Positions 9,314 to 19,064 are shown, numbered from the stretch's first letter. The stretch is DNA of 64,000 bases from Caloramator sp. E03 (GCF_006016075.1 NZ_CP040093.1:2273501-2337500), one strand, 5' to 3'. Translations and numbers: made by a program. The notes: generated from the sequence alone by a model not told the origin.

Positions 9314-10039
9314 ATGAGAGCTTGTATACACTCAATTGAGACTTTTGGAACATTAGATGGTCCAGGGATTAGGAATGTTATATTTTTTCAGGGCTGTCCA
9401 TTAAGGTGTCTTTACTGCCACAATCCTGACACAAGATTTATAAAGGAGCCTAACTACAATTTAAAGGAGCTTTTGGATTTTGTAGTTAAATATAAGCCCT
9501 ATTTTAAAGCTTCAAACGGTGGGGTTACTGCAAGTGGAGGAGAACCTACAATGCAGGCAGGATTTTTGACTGAATTTTTTAAGGCTTGTAAAGAAAATGA
9601 TATAAATACAGCCCTTGATACTTGCGGATATGTTGATATAGATACAGCTAAATTGATAATTCCATATACTGATATTGTACTTTTAGATATTAAGCATCTT
9701 GATGAAAATATATGTATAAAGCTTACAGGTAAAACAAATAAGAAGGCTTTAGAGCTTTTGGAATATTTAGAGGAAGAAAAAAAAGATGTTTATTTAAGGC
9801 AAGTTCTAATCCCTGAATGGACATCTTCCATTGATTATATAAAAGAACTTGGAAGATTTATTAATAAATATAAATGCATAAAAAAATTAGAGCTATTACC
9901 ATACCATAAAATAGGTGAAACAAAATGGAATAATATAGGCCTTGAACCTCCTTTTAAAGATGTTCCTCCATTTCCTTATAAAAGAGCTAAGGAATATGCA
10001 TCTATTTTAAGAGATGAATTTGATTTAAATGTGGTATAA
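9314..10039 (+). CDS. pflA: pyruvate formate-lyase-activating enzyme
   Basis: A 241-residue radical SAM enzyme that installs the glycyl radical on PflB. The cluster-binding cysteines C28, C32 and C35 form C-x3-C-x2-C in GCPLRCLYCHNPD, and the glycine-rich SAM segment SGGEP follows. There is no inserted ferredoxin-like domain, which fits the PFL activase rather than activases of other glycyl-radical enzymes. It starts eight bases after the pflB stop, with AGGTGAT as ribosome site, so the pair is cotranscribed. Confidence 0.95.
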   Translation: MRACIHSIETFGTLDGPGIRNVIFFQGCPLRCLYCHNPDTRFIKEPNYNLKELLDFVVKYKPYFKASNGGVTASGGEPTMQAGFLTEFFKACKENDINTALDTCGYVDIDTAKLIIPYTDIVLLDIKHLDENICIKLTGKTNKKALELLEYLEEEKKDVYLRQVLIPEWTSSIDYIKELGRFINKYKCIKKLELLPYHKIGETKWNNIGLEPPFKDVPPFPYKRAKEYASILRDEFDLNVV

Positions 10040-10100
10040 ATACATTATTTGATATATTATATATTTGGGAAAACATCTTATTTACAGGGGGAGTAGTTAA

Positions 10101-11096
10101 ATGAAGAAAATTCTTTTAATTGCAACGGGAGGGACAATAGCTTCAGCTATTGGTGCAGAAGGTCTTGCCCCTGCAGTTACAGCAAATAAACTTTTAGAAT
10201 ATGTTGAAGATGTCAAAAGTTATTGTCAGATTGATTCTGTGCAGCTTCTTAATATTGACAGTACTAATATGAAACCAGAATATTGGATAAAAATAGCAAA
10301 ACATATAGAAGAAAAATATAATAAATATGATGGATTTGTAATAACACATGGGACTGATACTATGGCCTTTACTGCAGCAGCCCTTTCATATATGATACAA
10401 AACCTTGATAAACCAGTTGTTATAACAGGAGCCCAAAAGCCTATATCAGCAAAAGAGACTGATGGAATTAAAAATTTAATTGACGCAATAAAATTTTCCT
10501 GTGAAGATGTAGGCGGAGTCTTTGTTGTTTTTGATAGGAAGGTTATTTTAGGTACAAGAGCAACAAAACTTAGAACAAGAAGCTATAATGCCTTTGAAAG
10601 CATAAATTATCCTTATATTGCATTTATTGAAGATGGAAATATAAAATATAATAAATTAGATATTATAAAAAAATCAGAGGATGGACCTAAATTTATTATT
10701 ACAATGTGCTCTAATGTTTTTCTTTTAAAGCTAATTCCTGGATTAGAACCACAGATACTCGATTATATAAAGGATAAATATGAAGGATTGATTATTGAAA
10801 GTTATGGAAGTGGAGGAATACCTTTTGAGGATGAAAAAAACATGCTTCCAAAATTAAAGGAGCTTGTTGATAAAGGTATTGCAGTTGTAGTTACAACACA
10901 GGTTATACTTGAAGGAAGTGATCTTAGCCTATATGAAGTTGGACAAAAAGCTCTTAAAACACCTGTCATACCTGCCTTTGATATGACAAGGGAAGCTGCT
11001 GTAGTAAAACTTATGTGGGCTTTAGGTCAGTCAAAGGAATTAAAAAGAGTTAAAGAAATATTTTTAACTCCAATAAAGGATGACTTTATATATTAA
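10101..11096 (+). CDS. ansA: L-asparaginase, type I
   Basis: A 331-residue cytoplasmic asparaginase hydrolysing asparagine to aspartate and ammonia. Both catalytic threonine motifs are visible: TGGTIAS (residues 9-15) and THGTDT (about 86-91). There is no signal peptide, which fits type I. GGGGGAG precedes the ATG. It follows pflA after a 61-base gap without a terminator, so it may be read from the pfl promoter, but I see no functional link. Confidence 0.93.
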   Translation: MKKILLIATGGTIASAIGAEGLAPAVTANKLLEYVEDVKSYCQIDSVQLLNIDSTNMKPEYWIKIAKHIEEKYNKYDGFVITHGTDTMAFTAAALSYMIQNLDKPVVITGAQKPISAKETDGIKNLIDAIKFSCEDVGGVFVVFDRKVILGTRATKLRTRSYNAFESINYPYIAFIEDGNIKYNKLDIIKKSEDGPKFIITMCSNVFLLKLIPGLEPQILDYIKDKYEGLIIESYGSGGIPFEDEKNMLPKLKELVDKGIAVVVTTQVILEGSDLSLYEVGQKALKTPVIPAFDMTREAAVVKLMWALGQSKELKRVKEIFLTPIKDDFIY

Positions 11097-11128
11097 GTCG
11101 AAAGCAAAAGCTTTCGGCTTAATATATT
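11094..11128. terminator. bidirectional terminator between ansA and the DUF4153 gene
   Basis: CGAAAGC and GCTTTCG pair around AAAA, extended by AAG/CTT across one G-T pair, with T-rich sequence after it. It overlaps the ansA stop and sits just before the end of the convergent gene. Confidence 0.75.
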
Positions 11129-11130
11129 TT

Positions 11131-12885
11131 TTATTTTATCCTTACTAATAAATCAAATTCTATTGAATTTATTTTTATATTATCCTTTGAGGCTGTATCT
11201 TTCATTCCGTTTATTGAAAACATAATCAATTTTATATTAAGCCTATCAGTTTCAAATATATAGGTCATGTCTGAAAGGTCTATTCTTTCTTTATTTATAT
11301 ATCCGTATTTATTATGAATATTTTTTACAATTGAAGATAAATCCTTTTCAAAAACATTAATATTATCTAAAAATATTTTTATTTTTTGATTATCATAGCT
11401 GTATTCTACCTTTAACCTGCTATTTGATTGACTATTGATATTTTTAGGATATCTGAAGCTGAAAAGATAATCATATCCTTTAATATCAACTGGAGTACTT
11501 AAATCACCAAGCATATATGAAAAAAAGTCATTTATTTCATTGTTATACCATATATCCATATATTCAAAACCGAATATACTTTTCATGTCAGAGATTTGAA
11601 AATTATCTGGTATATATTTTAATTCTTTAAAGGAATGATATCTTTCAAAATAACTTAATATTGAACTTATGTCTTTTTTATCCTCATCTGATATATTAGC
11701 TGAAGGTTTTATAGTTTTATTATTTAGCATTTTGTTTTTAATAAGTATGCTTTCAAATCTTTTATTTTGACTTAAAACTGATAATGAATATGAGCTCCAT
11801 GGACCAATTACTGAGAGTATTGCAATTATTGATAATGTTAATGGTAGAAAAATATTTTTCTTTATTTTTGATATGTTATAGTAGAGCATAACAATAAATA
11901 CCCAAATTCCAAGGGCTACTACAAAATACCTGTTTTCAGTTATTCCATAAGCTTTTATTCTAATCCCTATTGAAAGAAACATTATGATTATAAGAGGAAT
12001 AATAATTTTTGTAATATAGAAAATAAAATATTTTACCCAGCTATTTTCATCTTTCAAGGGGAATATAAGAAATATTACTATTGATGTTATAGCAGAGTAC
12101 CAGAGTACAAGATTTGCAACAATACCTTTTGGCCATTGAAAAGCTATGACTATTTTTATAAAGTATATATAAAGTATTATTGTATATATAGAGATTAAAG
12201 GCATTATTATATATAAAAGCAATATCTTAAGTACTTTGGAGTACTCAATAGATAAAATATCTTCATCCTCATTTGGAATCCCTGCAAGAAAATATCCAGG
12301 TATAAATATTCCACAAATTAGAAACCACATATAAATATAAATATTAGAATAAACATGTATGCCAAGAAGTTTATCTATTGTAAAAAGTATAGCACCTATT
12401 CCAGACTGTAAAACTACAGAATATAACATAGTTACAAAAAATCTTGTTACAAGCTTTATTGTATAAAGCTCAAGGTTTTCCCTGTTATAAAAGAAAGGAG
12501 TAATAAGTGCTATAAGATAAAAAGCAAGGTTTAAAGCTATAAAGCGTGTTGTTGATACCATATCAAACTTTTCAAGGCAAAATAGGTAATAGATTATTAA
12601 AAAAACTAAAGATACAAAGTATATTAAAAATTTTGCTGACTTTTTTACTTTCTTATATCTTTCAAATAAAAATGTTATTATTAAAGAAACAGGAATTGAA
12701 AGTGCAAGTATCATTGCAAACCTTGATAAGGTTTCGTGAAGGTTTGCATTTTCACTCTTTGATATTTCTAATTGAGCTATTAATATAATAGATGTTAAGG
12801 TTGAAAGAGTAAGTGTTAATGGAAAACGCCTTATACTCTGTTTGAATGAAATAAGTATTTTCTTAATTTGATTAAATATTTTCAT
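11131..12885 (-). CDS. DUF4153 domain-containing membrane protein
   Basis: A 584-residue protein. About the first 370 residues form roughly ten hydrophobic segments, beginning with RFPLTLTLSTLTSIILIAQ, the typical opening of DUF4153 proteins. A soluble, mostly polar C-terminal part of about 210 residues follows, probably outside the membrane. The function of the family is not known. GGAGG lies six bases before the ATG. It is convergent with ansA and divergent from the MFS gene. Confidence 0.75.
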   Translation of the reverse strand: MKIFNQIKKILISFKQSIRRFPLTLTLSTLTSIILIAQLEISKSENANLHETLSRFAMILALSIPVSLIITFLFERYKKVKKSAKFLIYFVSLVFLIIYYLFCLEKFDMVSTTRFIALNLAFYLIALITPFFYNRENLELYTIKLVTRFFVTMLYSVVLQSGIGAILFTIDKLLGIHVYSNIYIYMWFLICGIFIPGYFLAGIPNEDEDILSIEYSKVLKILLLYIIMPLISIYTIILYIYFIKIVIAFQWPKGIVANLVLWYSAITSIVIFLIFPLKDENSWVKYFIFYITKIIIPLIIIMFLSIGIRIKAYGITENRYFVVALGIWVFIVMLYYNISKIKKNIFLPLTLSIIAILSVIGPWSSYSLSVLSQNKRFESILIKNKMLNNKTIKPSANISDEDKKDISSILSYFERYHSFKELKYIPDNFQISDMKSIFGFEYMDIWYNNEINDFFSYMLGDLSTPVDIKGYDYLFSFRYPKNINSQSNSRLKVEYSYDNQKIKIFLDNINVFEKDLSSIVKNIHNKYGYINKERIDLSDMTYIFETDRLNIKLIMFSINGMKDTASKDNIKINSIEFDLLVRIK

Positions 12886-13046
12886 TAAAAATCCTCCAAA
12901 GATTAATTTTAAATTATATATTGATTATACCAAAATATTGAAGAATAAACAGGAGGGTAAATTTAGGAAACAACACTTTAAAATGTTTTTACGATGTTGT
13001 AATATAGTATTAATATAGTTAAATCAGAGATTGCGAGGATATGTTG

Positions 13047-14207
13047 ATGGGAACAAAAATGCTAAAAATAAAGTTGTATTTTTTATATTATATTTTATTC
13101 AGCACATCTGCATGTTTTTATCCATTTATTACATTATATTTTCAAAGTAGGAATATTCCATATTATAAAATAGGTTTTTTATTTGCTATAAACTCCTTTG
13201 TAAGTATTATATGCCAGCCTATATGGGGAATAATTAGTGATAGATATTTAGGAAAGAGAAAAACAATTTTTTTTATAATGATTAGCAGTGCTATTTCAAT
13301 AATATCATTTATATTTATAAAGAGTTTTGAAATGATTTTAATTTCTATTATTATTTTTATGGCTTTTCAAAGCCCTATAGTTCCTATATCAGATGCTTAC
13401 TGCTATGAAATTATTGATAAAAATAAAGCTATTCAGTATGGGAAAATTAGGCTCATGGGATCAATGGGATATGCTGTTACAGCTTTGATTCTTGGGATTG
13501 TTATAAAGAAATCATCAATTGAATCTACTTTTATTTCATATACAATAATTATGATATGTACAATCTTCATGTTAAAAAGTATTAATTTTAAAAGTAAACA
13601 AGCTGGTGTACCAATAAATATTAATGATATATCAAAAATCATTAAAAATAAAAAATTCATTTTAATATCATTAGCTGGTATGTTTGCATCTGTTGCAATG
13701 GGAGCAAATAGTAGTTATATAAGTGTATTGATACAAAAAACTGGAGGGGATGTTTCAAAACTTGGATTAGTTTGGTTTGTTATTGCAATGAGTGAGTTGC
13801 CTCTTTTTTATATAGGCAATAAGATAATGAAAAAGATAGGGATATTGAATTTTTTTATTATAGGCACTACATTTTTTGTAATAAGATTTTTTATTAATTC
13901 AATATGTACCTCATATAAAACAGTAATATTAGTACAGCTTATGCAGTCAATAACTTTTCCACTATATCTTTTGTCAACTATTGAGTATGTAATCAAAAAT
14001 TCAGATTCCAATATGAAAACATCAGCACTTACAGTTTTTTCTGCTTTTACAAATGGACTTGGAGGACTTTTAGGAAATATATTAGGAGGTTATATACTTC
14101 AATTAAGTAGTGTATTTGTTTTGTATAAGGTTTTATCTTTAAGTTGCATTATTTCTACAGTAGTAGCCTTGCTATTGAAAAGTTATGAAAGGATTAAGAT
14201 TAGTTAA
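13047..14207 (+). CDS. major facilitator superfamily transporter
   Basis: A 386-residue inner-membrane protein with about twelve hydrophobic segments. The loop after segment two reads GIISDRYLGKRK, the MFS motif A. The overall form resembles the LacY-like/PPP group of small MFS carriers; the substrate cannot be told from sequence. I choose ATG 13047, eight bases after GAGG. ATG 13041 is only two bases from that site. Monocistronic, ending in a hairpin. Confidence 0.8.
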   Translation: MGTKMLKIKLYFLYYILFSTSACFYPFITLYFQSRNIPYYKIGFLFAINSFVSIICQPIWGIISDRYLGKRKTIFFIMISSAISIISFIFIKSFEMILISIIIFMAFQSPIVPISDAYCYEIIDKNKAIQYGKIRLMGSMGYAVTALILGIVIKKSSIESTFISYTIIMICTIFMLKSINFKSKQAGVPININDISKIIKNKKFILISLAGMFASVAMGANSSYISVLIQKTGGDVSKLGLVWFVIAMSELPLFYIGNKIMKKIGILNFFIIGTTFFVIRFFINSICTSYKTVILVQLMQSITFPLYLLSTIEYVIKNSDSNMKTSALTVFSAFTNGLGGLLGNILGGYILQLSSVFVLYKVLSLSCIISTVVALLLKSYERIKIS

Positions 14208-14211
14208 AGTA

Positions 14212-14262
14212 AACCCCATAAAATTGCTTGAATAACATAGTTTTAAGCAGTTTTATGGGGTT
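14212..14262 (+). terminator. terminator after the MFS gene
   Basis: AACCCCATAAAA (14212-14223) pairs perfectly with TTTTATGGGGTT (14251-14262); an inner GCTT/AAGC extends it. The T-tail is weak. Confidence 0.6.
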
Positions 14263-14298
14263 ATATTTAATATTGGTAAAAATTTTATTACTAAAAAA

Positions 14299-14327
14299 TT
14301 GATTTTTGTAATAAAAAAGAATATAAT
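14299..14327 (+). promoter_or_regulatory. promoter of cadC-cadA
   Basis: TTGATT (14299-14304), a 17-base spacer and TATAAT (14322-14327), directly before the palindromic operator. Confidence 0.7.
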
Positions 14328-14330
14328 AAT

Positions 14331-14350
14331 ATATGAACAATTATTCATAT
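14331..14350 (+). promoter_or_regulatory. ArsR/SmtB-family operator
   Basis: ATATGAACAATTATTCATAT holds a perfect 7-bp inverted repeat (ATATGAA/TTCATAT) around six bases, the usual form of CadC/SmtB operators. It lies three bases after the -10 box, so apo-repressor would block transcription until metal binds. Confidence 0.75.
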
Positions 14351-14369
14351 ATTTAAATGAGGTGATATA

Positions 14370-14732
14370 ATGGAAACAAAAATTGAAACCTGTTCATGTA
14401 ATATAATACATGAAGATGTTGTGTGTAAAGTTAAAGAGAAAATGCCAAATGAAGAGACTCTTTATGATTTAGCAGAGTTTTTTAAAGTATTTGGTGATAG
14501 TACAAGAATAAAAATAATGTGTGCACTCTTTGAAGAGGAGATGTGTGTTTGTGATATTGCGGCTTTACTTAATATGACTCAATCTGCTGTATCCCATCAA
14601 TTAAGGGTACTTAAACAATCAAGACTTGTAAAATATAGAAAGGAAGGAAAGGTTGTTTACTATTCACTTGATGATGAACATATTAAGGATATATTTAAAG
14701 AAGGATTGGAACATATAAATGAAAGGGGATGA
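14370..14732 (+). CDS. cadC: cadmium/zinc/lead-responsive repressor, ArsR family
   Basis: A 120-residue winged-helix repressor of the CadC type. The N-terminal C8-x-C10 and the alpha-4 pair C59-V-C61 (EEMCVCDIA) correspond to the four-thiolate site of CadC. The last helix reads D-x-H-x10-H-x2-E, the second (alpha-5) zinc site of SmtB and CzrA, so both sites appear to be present. C19 and C51 are extra cysteines. The recognition helix is in MTQSAVSHQLRVLK. It is autoregulated through the operator just upstream and translated with cadA. Confidence 0.9.
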   Translation: METKIETCSCNIIHEDVVCKVKEKMPNEETLYDLAEFFKVFGDSTRIKIMCALFEEEMCVCDIAALLNMTQSAVSHQLRVLKQSRLVKYRKEGKVVYYSLDDEHIKDIFKEGLEHINERG

Positions 14733-14736
14733 GAAA

Positions 14737-16812
14737 ATGAGGTATGTATTTTATCTTGAGGGGCTTGGATGTGCTAACTGTGCAGCAAAGATGGAAAAAT
14801 GTATAAAGGCAATAGATGGCGTTGATTTTGCTTTAATAGATTTTGCAAATAAAAAGCTTATAATTGATACTGATGAGAAAAACTATTCACTGGTTTTAAA
14901 TAGAGCAAAAGAAATAGTAAAAGGAATAGAATCACATGTCAACTTAACAAATTATGATGAAGAAAGAACTATTGAAAAGAAGAGCTTTATAAATTGGAAA
15001 GAGAGCTTAAGATATGGTTTAGGTATTTTATTTTTTATTCTTATGTTTTTTGTAAACAAGTATACGATGCGAATTAGCTTTGCTATTTTATCTTATATAC
15101 TTATAGGAGGGGACATTCTTTTAAAGGCCTTTAATAATATTAAAAAAGGAAGAGTATTTGATGAAAACTTTTTAATGACAATTGCCACAATAGGAGCTTT
15201 TTTTATTGGAGAACTTCCTGAGGCAATATCAGTAATGCTTTTTTATAAAATTGGAGAAACCCTTCAGGATATGGCTGTTGATAATTCAAGAAGGTCTATA
15301 AATAAGCTTCTTTCTCTTAAAGTTGATTATGCTAACTTGTTAAATGGAACAAATATTTTAAAGGTTAAGCCTGAAGATTTAAATATTGGAGATTTAATAT
15401 TAATAAAACCTGGTGAGAGAATTCCTGTTGATGGGATAATAGTGGAGGGCAAATCTATTATTGATATGTCATCACTAACAGGTGAATCTATTCCAGTAGC
15501 CTGTGATATGAATAGTGAGGTTCTATCAGGGGCTATAAATTTAGAAAGAATGATTAAGGTTAAGGTAACAAAAACTTATGAAAATTCAACAGTTAAAAAA
15601 ATACTTGATTTAGTAGAAAATTCAGCTTCAAATAAGGCAAAAACAGAGAATTTTATTACAAAATTCGCAGAATATTATACTCCAATAGTTGTGCTTTTAG
15701 CTGCAATTATTTCTTTTATACCTCCTATTTTAGGATATGGTTCTATAGCTAAATGGATTTACAGAGGATTAATATTTCTTGTTGTATCTTGCCCTTGTGC
15801 CCTTGTTATTTCAATTCCTCTTACCTTTTTTAGTGGAATAGGGCTTGCATCTAAAAAGGGAATACTAATAAAAGGAAGTAATTATATTGAGGCACTTTGC
15901 AATGTTAAATCTATTGTTTTTGATAAAACAGGAACCCTTACAAAGGGAAGGTTTAAAGTTGTAGAAATAATAAATAATGAAGGATTTACTAAAGAAGAAG
16001 TCCTAAAAAATGCAGCTTATGGTGAAGCTTTTTCAAATCATCCAATTTCTAAGGCAATACTTGATGAGTATAGGGAAGATATAAAGGAAAATTTAATTAA
16101 AGAGCATAGAGAATACACTGGTAAAGGCTGTGAAGCTATAGTTGAAGGTAGAAAAGTGTGTGTTGGAAATTCTAAATTCTTAATTAGCAAAGGCATCAAT
16201 GTTAATAATAGTATAACAGGAACTTTAATTCATGTTGCAATTGATGAAAAATATGCTGGATATATCGTTATAGAAGATGAGATAAAGGAAGATAGTAAAA
16301 TTTCTATTGATAATATAAAAGATTTGGGAATAAATTTATATATGCTTACAGGAGATAGCAAAAATTCTGCTAATAGAGTTTCAAAAATTCTTGGAATAGA
16401 TGATGTATATTATGAGCTTTTACCTCAAGATAAGGTTGAAATATTAAAGGATATAAAAAATAAAACAAAGGGAAGCGTAGCCTTTGTTGGAGATGGAATA
16501 AATGATGCACCTGTTTTAAGAACATCGGACGTTGGAATTGCTATGGGAGCTTTAGGGCAGGATGCTGCAATTGAAGCTTCAGATGTAGTAATAACAACCG
16601 ATGAGATTTATAAAGTGTATGAGGCAATAAAACTATCGAAATTAACTAAAAAAATAGTTATGCAAAATATTGTATTTGCTATATCAGTTAAACTGTTAGT
16701 ACTGATACTTGCTGCTTTTGGAATATCAAATATGTGGGAGGCTGTTTTTGCAGATGTTGGCGTAGCACTGCTTGCTGTTTTAAATTCTACAAGAATTATT
16801 GCCTCTAAATAA
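14737..16812 (+). CDS. cadA: P-type ATPase exporting Cd/Zn/Pb
   Basis: A 691-residue P1B-2 ATPase that pumps divalent soft metals out of the cell. An N-terminal heavy-metal domain carries GCANC (C12, C15). The transport motif is C352-P-C354 in SCPCALVIS, the phosphorylated aspartate is D396 in DKTGTLTKG, and the HP motif lies in NHPISKAI. CPC with these membrane segments fits Cd/Zn rather than copper pumps. I start at ATG 14737, eight bases after AAAGGGG. ATG 14719 would overlap cadC and has no good site. Confidence 0.93.
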   Translation: MRYVFYLEGLGCANCAAKMEKCIKAIDGVDFALIDFANKKLIIDTDEKNYSLVLNRAKEIVKGIESHVNLTNYDEERTIEKKSFINWKESLRYGLGILFFILMFFVNKYTMRISFAILSYILIGGDILLKAFNNIKKGRVFDENFLMTIATIGAFFIGELPEAISVMLFYKIGETLQDMAVDNSRRSINKLLSLKVDYANLLNGTNILKVKPEDLNIGDLILIKPGERIPVDGIIVEGKSIIDMSSLTGESIPVACDMNSEVLSGAINLERMIKVKVTKTYENSTVKKILDLVENSASNKAKTENFITKFAEYYTPIVVLLAAIISFIPPILGYGSIAKWIYRGLIFLVVSCPCALVISIPLTFFSGIGLASKKGILIKGSNYIEALCNVKSIVFDKTGTLTKGRFKVVEIINNEGFTKEEVLKNAAYGEAFSNHPISKAILDEYREDIKENLIKEHREYTGKGCEAIVEGRKVCVGNSKFLISKGINVNNSITGTLIHVAIDEKYAGYIVIEDEIKEDSKISIDNIKDLGINLYMLTGDSKNSANRVSKILGIDDVYYELLPQDKVEILKDIKNKTKGSVAFVGDGINDAPVLRTSDVGIAMGALGQDAAIEASDVVITTDEIYKVYEAIKLSKLTKKIVMQNIVFAISVKLLVLILAAFGISNMWEAVFADVGVALLAVLNSTRIIASK

Positions 16813-16817
16813 TAGAA

Positions 16818-17636
16818 TTATATATTTTTATATGTATCTCTTAAAAGTATAGCATCGTATTCAAGTATTGGACTTTCACATATAATACACCCTTTAACAT
16901 TAAAATCTTTAAGAGCCTTTAGGCATTCTATATAATTAAAATCACTTTCTTTAAATGGAAGGTGATTTTTTTCTCCCTTTGGACCATAGTTTATACCTGA
17001 TAGATGTATGTGCATATCTTCTAATGATTCCTTCCCCAGTTTTTTTTCTATTTTATCAAGTATTTCTGCAAAATCATCATAAGTTTTAAGGCAGCCGTTA
17101 CCCCTTGCATGAATATGGGAAAAGTCTACGCAAATTTTACAGATTTTAATTTCAAGGGCAAGAGATATAAGCTCATCTAAACTCCCAAATTGAGTAGGTT
17201 TCCCTGTTGTTTCAAGCCTGTATTCAATTCCTATATCAGGCAGCTTAAGAAGGTTTTCCTTTATAGTGTTGTATGCTGCATCGCAGGAATCGCTAAGATA
17301 AAATCCCGGATGGAAAACAAGACTTTTACCTTCAACTAAAGATAAAGCCTTTGCACCTTTTATAATTCTCTCTAAAGATTGTTCCTGTTTTTCTATTTCA
17401 TCCGCATTAAGGTTTATAAAATATGAACCGTGGGCTGATAGATAAAAATCGTTTTTAATTTTTTCTTCAAGAATTTCATCTTTATTTTTCATGGTTACAT
17501 TAACTGATCTAACAAAGGGAAGCTCCATTGCATCAAGTCCTAAAGATTTTAAGTATGCAATTGCAGATTTATAAGTAAATTTTGAAGAACCGTCCCCTAA
17601 TGGAAGACCTGAAATTCCAAATAATAATCTGTCCAT
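16818..17636 (-). CDS. TIM-barrel protein of the endonuclease IV / sugar isomerase superfamily
   Basis: A 272-residue protein related to Nfo-type AP endonucleases. Metal-ligand segments are SAHGSYFINL, VFHPGFY, CVDFSHIHAR, HIHLSGI and CESP. In Nfo these histidines, glutamates and aspartates hold three zinc ions at abasic sites in DNA. The sequence is divergent, so a DNA-repair role is possible but a sugar-phosphate isomerase or epimerase role cannot be excluded. It is convergent with cadA (five bases between stops) and divergent from the holin-like gene. Confidence 0.7.
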   Translation of the reverse strand: MDRLLFGISGLPLGDGSSKFTYKSAIAYLKSLGLDAMELPFVRSVNVTMKNKDEILEEKIKNDFYLSAHGSYFINLNADEIEKQEQSLERIIKGAKALSLVEGKSLVFHPGFYLSDSCDAAYNTIKENLLKLPDIGIEYRLETTGKPTQFGSLDELISLALEIKICKICVDFSHIHARGNGCLKTYDDFAEILDKIEKKLGKESLEDMHIHLSGINYGPKGEKNHLPFKESDFNYIECLKALKDFNVKGCIICESPILEYDAILLRDTYKNI

Positions 17637-17744
17637 TGTTATACTCCTTTAAAAAGTATTGTTTATTCTTAAGTATACCACATATAAGTAGATATACATA
17701 TATTATATTAGAAAAAATCAAACTATTACGATGGGTGTGGGAGT

Positions 17745-18635
17745 ATGGAATATGTATTAAGAGTTTTTGAAATGTGGAAGATAAAGCTTATAATTGGTTC
17801 ATTTATTATGATTTTTTCTCCTTTTAAAGTTTCTATTGTAATACTCTTTGTTCTGATTATTATTGATACGATAACTGCCTGCAGCTATGCAATTAGGATT
17901 AGAAAGTTTACAAGTAGAAGGTTTCAAAAGGCAGTTAAAAAAATTGTAGTGTATTTTACAACGGTGTTTGTTGTAAGGCTTCTTGAAGTTGGAGTGGCAA
18001 CTCTTATTCAAACTAATATTGCAACAAGGCTTATATTAAGCTTTTTAATTTTAACTGAGGCGATAAGTATACTTGAAAATCTAACTTTACTTGGACTTCC
18101 TATCCCCAATGTAGTTTTAAAATTAATGCTTGGGAGTTTGAATTTAGACAAATTTGATGATATTTTTGGTAAAGAATTTACTAATAAGACCTATAACAAA
18201 GAAATAGATGATATAATACAATATCAGCTTGCTTTTATAAATGATGAAACAATGAGAAAACTACTAAAAATAGAATTTGAAGAATGGAAAAATGTATTAA
18301 ATCTTATTGATGTTCAGATTACAGATTATAATTCTGAGAATCAAGATTTACTTTTTTATAGGATATCAAGTTTAATAGATGTAACTAAAAAATCAATGCT
18401 TGATAAATGGACTGATGAGGATATAAAACAGGATATAATAAATAAATATAAAAATTGCCATGATAAAATAATTCAGACTTTAATTGAGACTATTAAAATG
18501 ATATGTTATTCAAATGAAAGTATTGAGAAAAAGAAGAAAATAATTACAGAAAATATAATGACGTTTTTATATAAAATTATAACTGATGTACAAAAGGAAG
18601 AACAAATTTACAGAATAATGAATCAAAAGGCATGA
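17745..18635 (+). CDS. holin-family membrane protein with a long C-terminal extension
   Basis: A 296-residue protein. Residues 1 to about 145 resemble the phage holin 4/TcdE family: hydrophobic segments with the conserved blocks DTITACSYAIRIRKFTSR and EAISILENLTLLGLPIPN. Ordinary members end near there at 110-150 residues, but this one continues for about 150 charged, helical, soluble residues rich in Lys, Glu and Ile. No endolysin or other phage gene is nearby, so it is probably not a prophage lysis gene; its role is unknown. The ribosome site GGGTG lies seven bases before the ATG. Confidence 0.6.
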   Translation: MEYVLRVFEMWKIKLIIGSFIMIFSPFKVSIVILFVLIIIDTITACSYAIRIRKFTSRRFQKAVKKIVVYFTTVFVVRLLEVGVATLIQTNIATRLILSFLILTEAISILENLTLLGLPIPNVVLKLMLGSLNLDKFDDIFGKEFTNKTYNKEIDDIIQYQLAFINDETMRKLLKIEFEEWKNVLNLIDVQITDYNSENQDLLFYRISSLIDVTKKSMLDKWTDEDIKQDIINKYKNCHDKIIQTLIETIKMICYSNESIEKKKKIITENIMTFLYKIITDVQKEEQIYRIMNQKA

Positions 18636-18638
18636 ATT

Positions 18639-18668
18639 AAGGCAGCTATGTAATTATATAGCTGCCTT
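18639..18668. terminator. bidirectional terminator between the holin-like and TSCPD genes
   Basis: AAGGCAGCTAT (18639-18649) pairs perfectly with ATAGCTGCCTT (18658-18668) around eight bases. It lies between convergent genes and reaches the stop codon of the minus-strand one. Confidence 0.7.
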
Positions 18669-18906
18669 ATAGATTTTCTTCAATTGCTCTTGCAAGCTGG
18701 TCGGGACATGATGTATCTCTAAATCCACATTTTATTCCTTTTAATTTTTTTATAACTTCTTCAGCTTTCATGCCTTCAACAAGACTTTCAATTCCCTGAG
18801 CATTTCCATTGCAGCCTCCCAAGAATTTTACGTTTTTAACAATTCCATTATCAATTTCAAAGGTTATTTGTTTTGAACATACTCCATTAGTGATATAGGT
18901 TGCCAT
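18667..18906 (-). CDS. TSCPD domain protein (TIGR03905 type)
   Basis: A 79-residue cysteine protein beginning MATYITNGVCSKQI and ending with the signature TSCPDQLARAI. C10, a cysteine in GGCNGNAQG, one in IKCG and one in TSCPD form the four-cysteine set of this small family. The same domain ends some ribonucleotide reductases, and free-standing members are of unknown function. I start at 18906, nine bases after AAGGAGT; a longer frame adds 14 residues without a ribosome site. Confidence 0.82.
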   Translation of the reverse strand: MATYITNGVCSKQITFEIDNGIVKNVKFLGGCNGNAQGIESLVEGMKAEEVIKKLKGIKCGFRDTSCPDQLARAIEENL

Positions 18907-19064
18907 AAGATTGTCACTCCTTATAAGATATTTTGTTAATAATAACAAATACTAAATATATTTATTTATTCATACAAAGTATATAGTAACATTATTTTCT
19001 ATTAAATTAAATATATTTTTATGCTATACTATTGAAGAGAATTTTATATAAGGTGATGAATACA

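Noticed and set aside
17745-18635. Prophage lysis cassette
   Set aside because: No endolysin, structural, integrase or attachment-site sequence lies in the neighbourhood; only a holin-like domain is seen.
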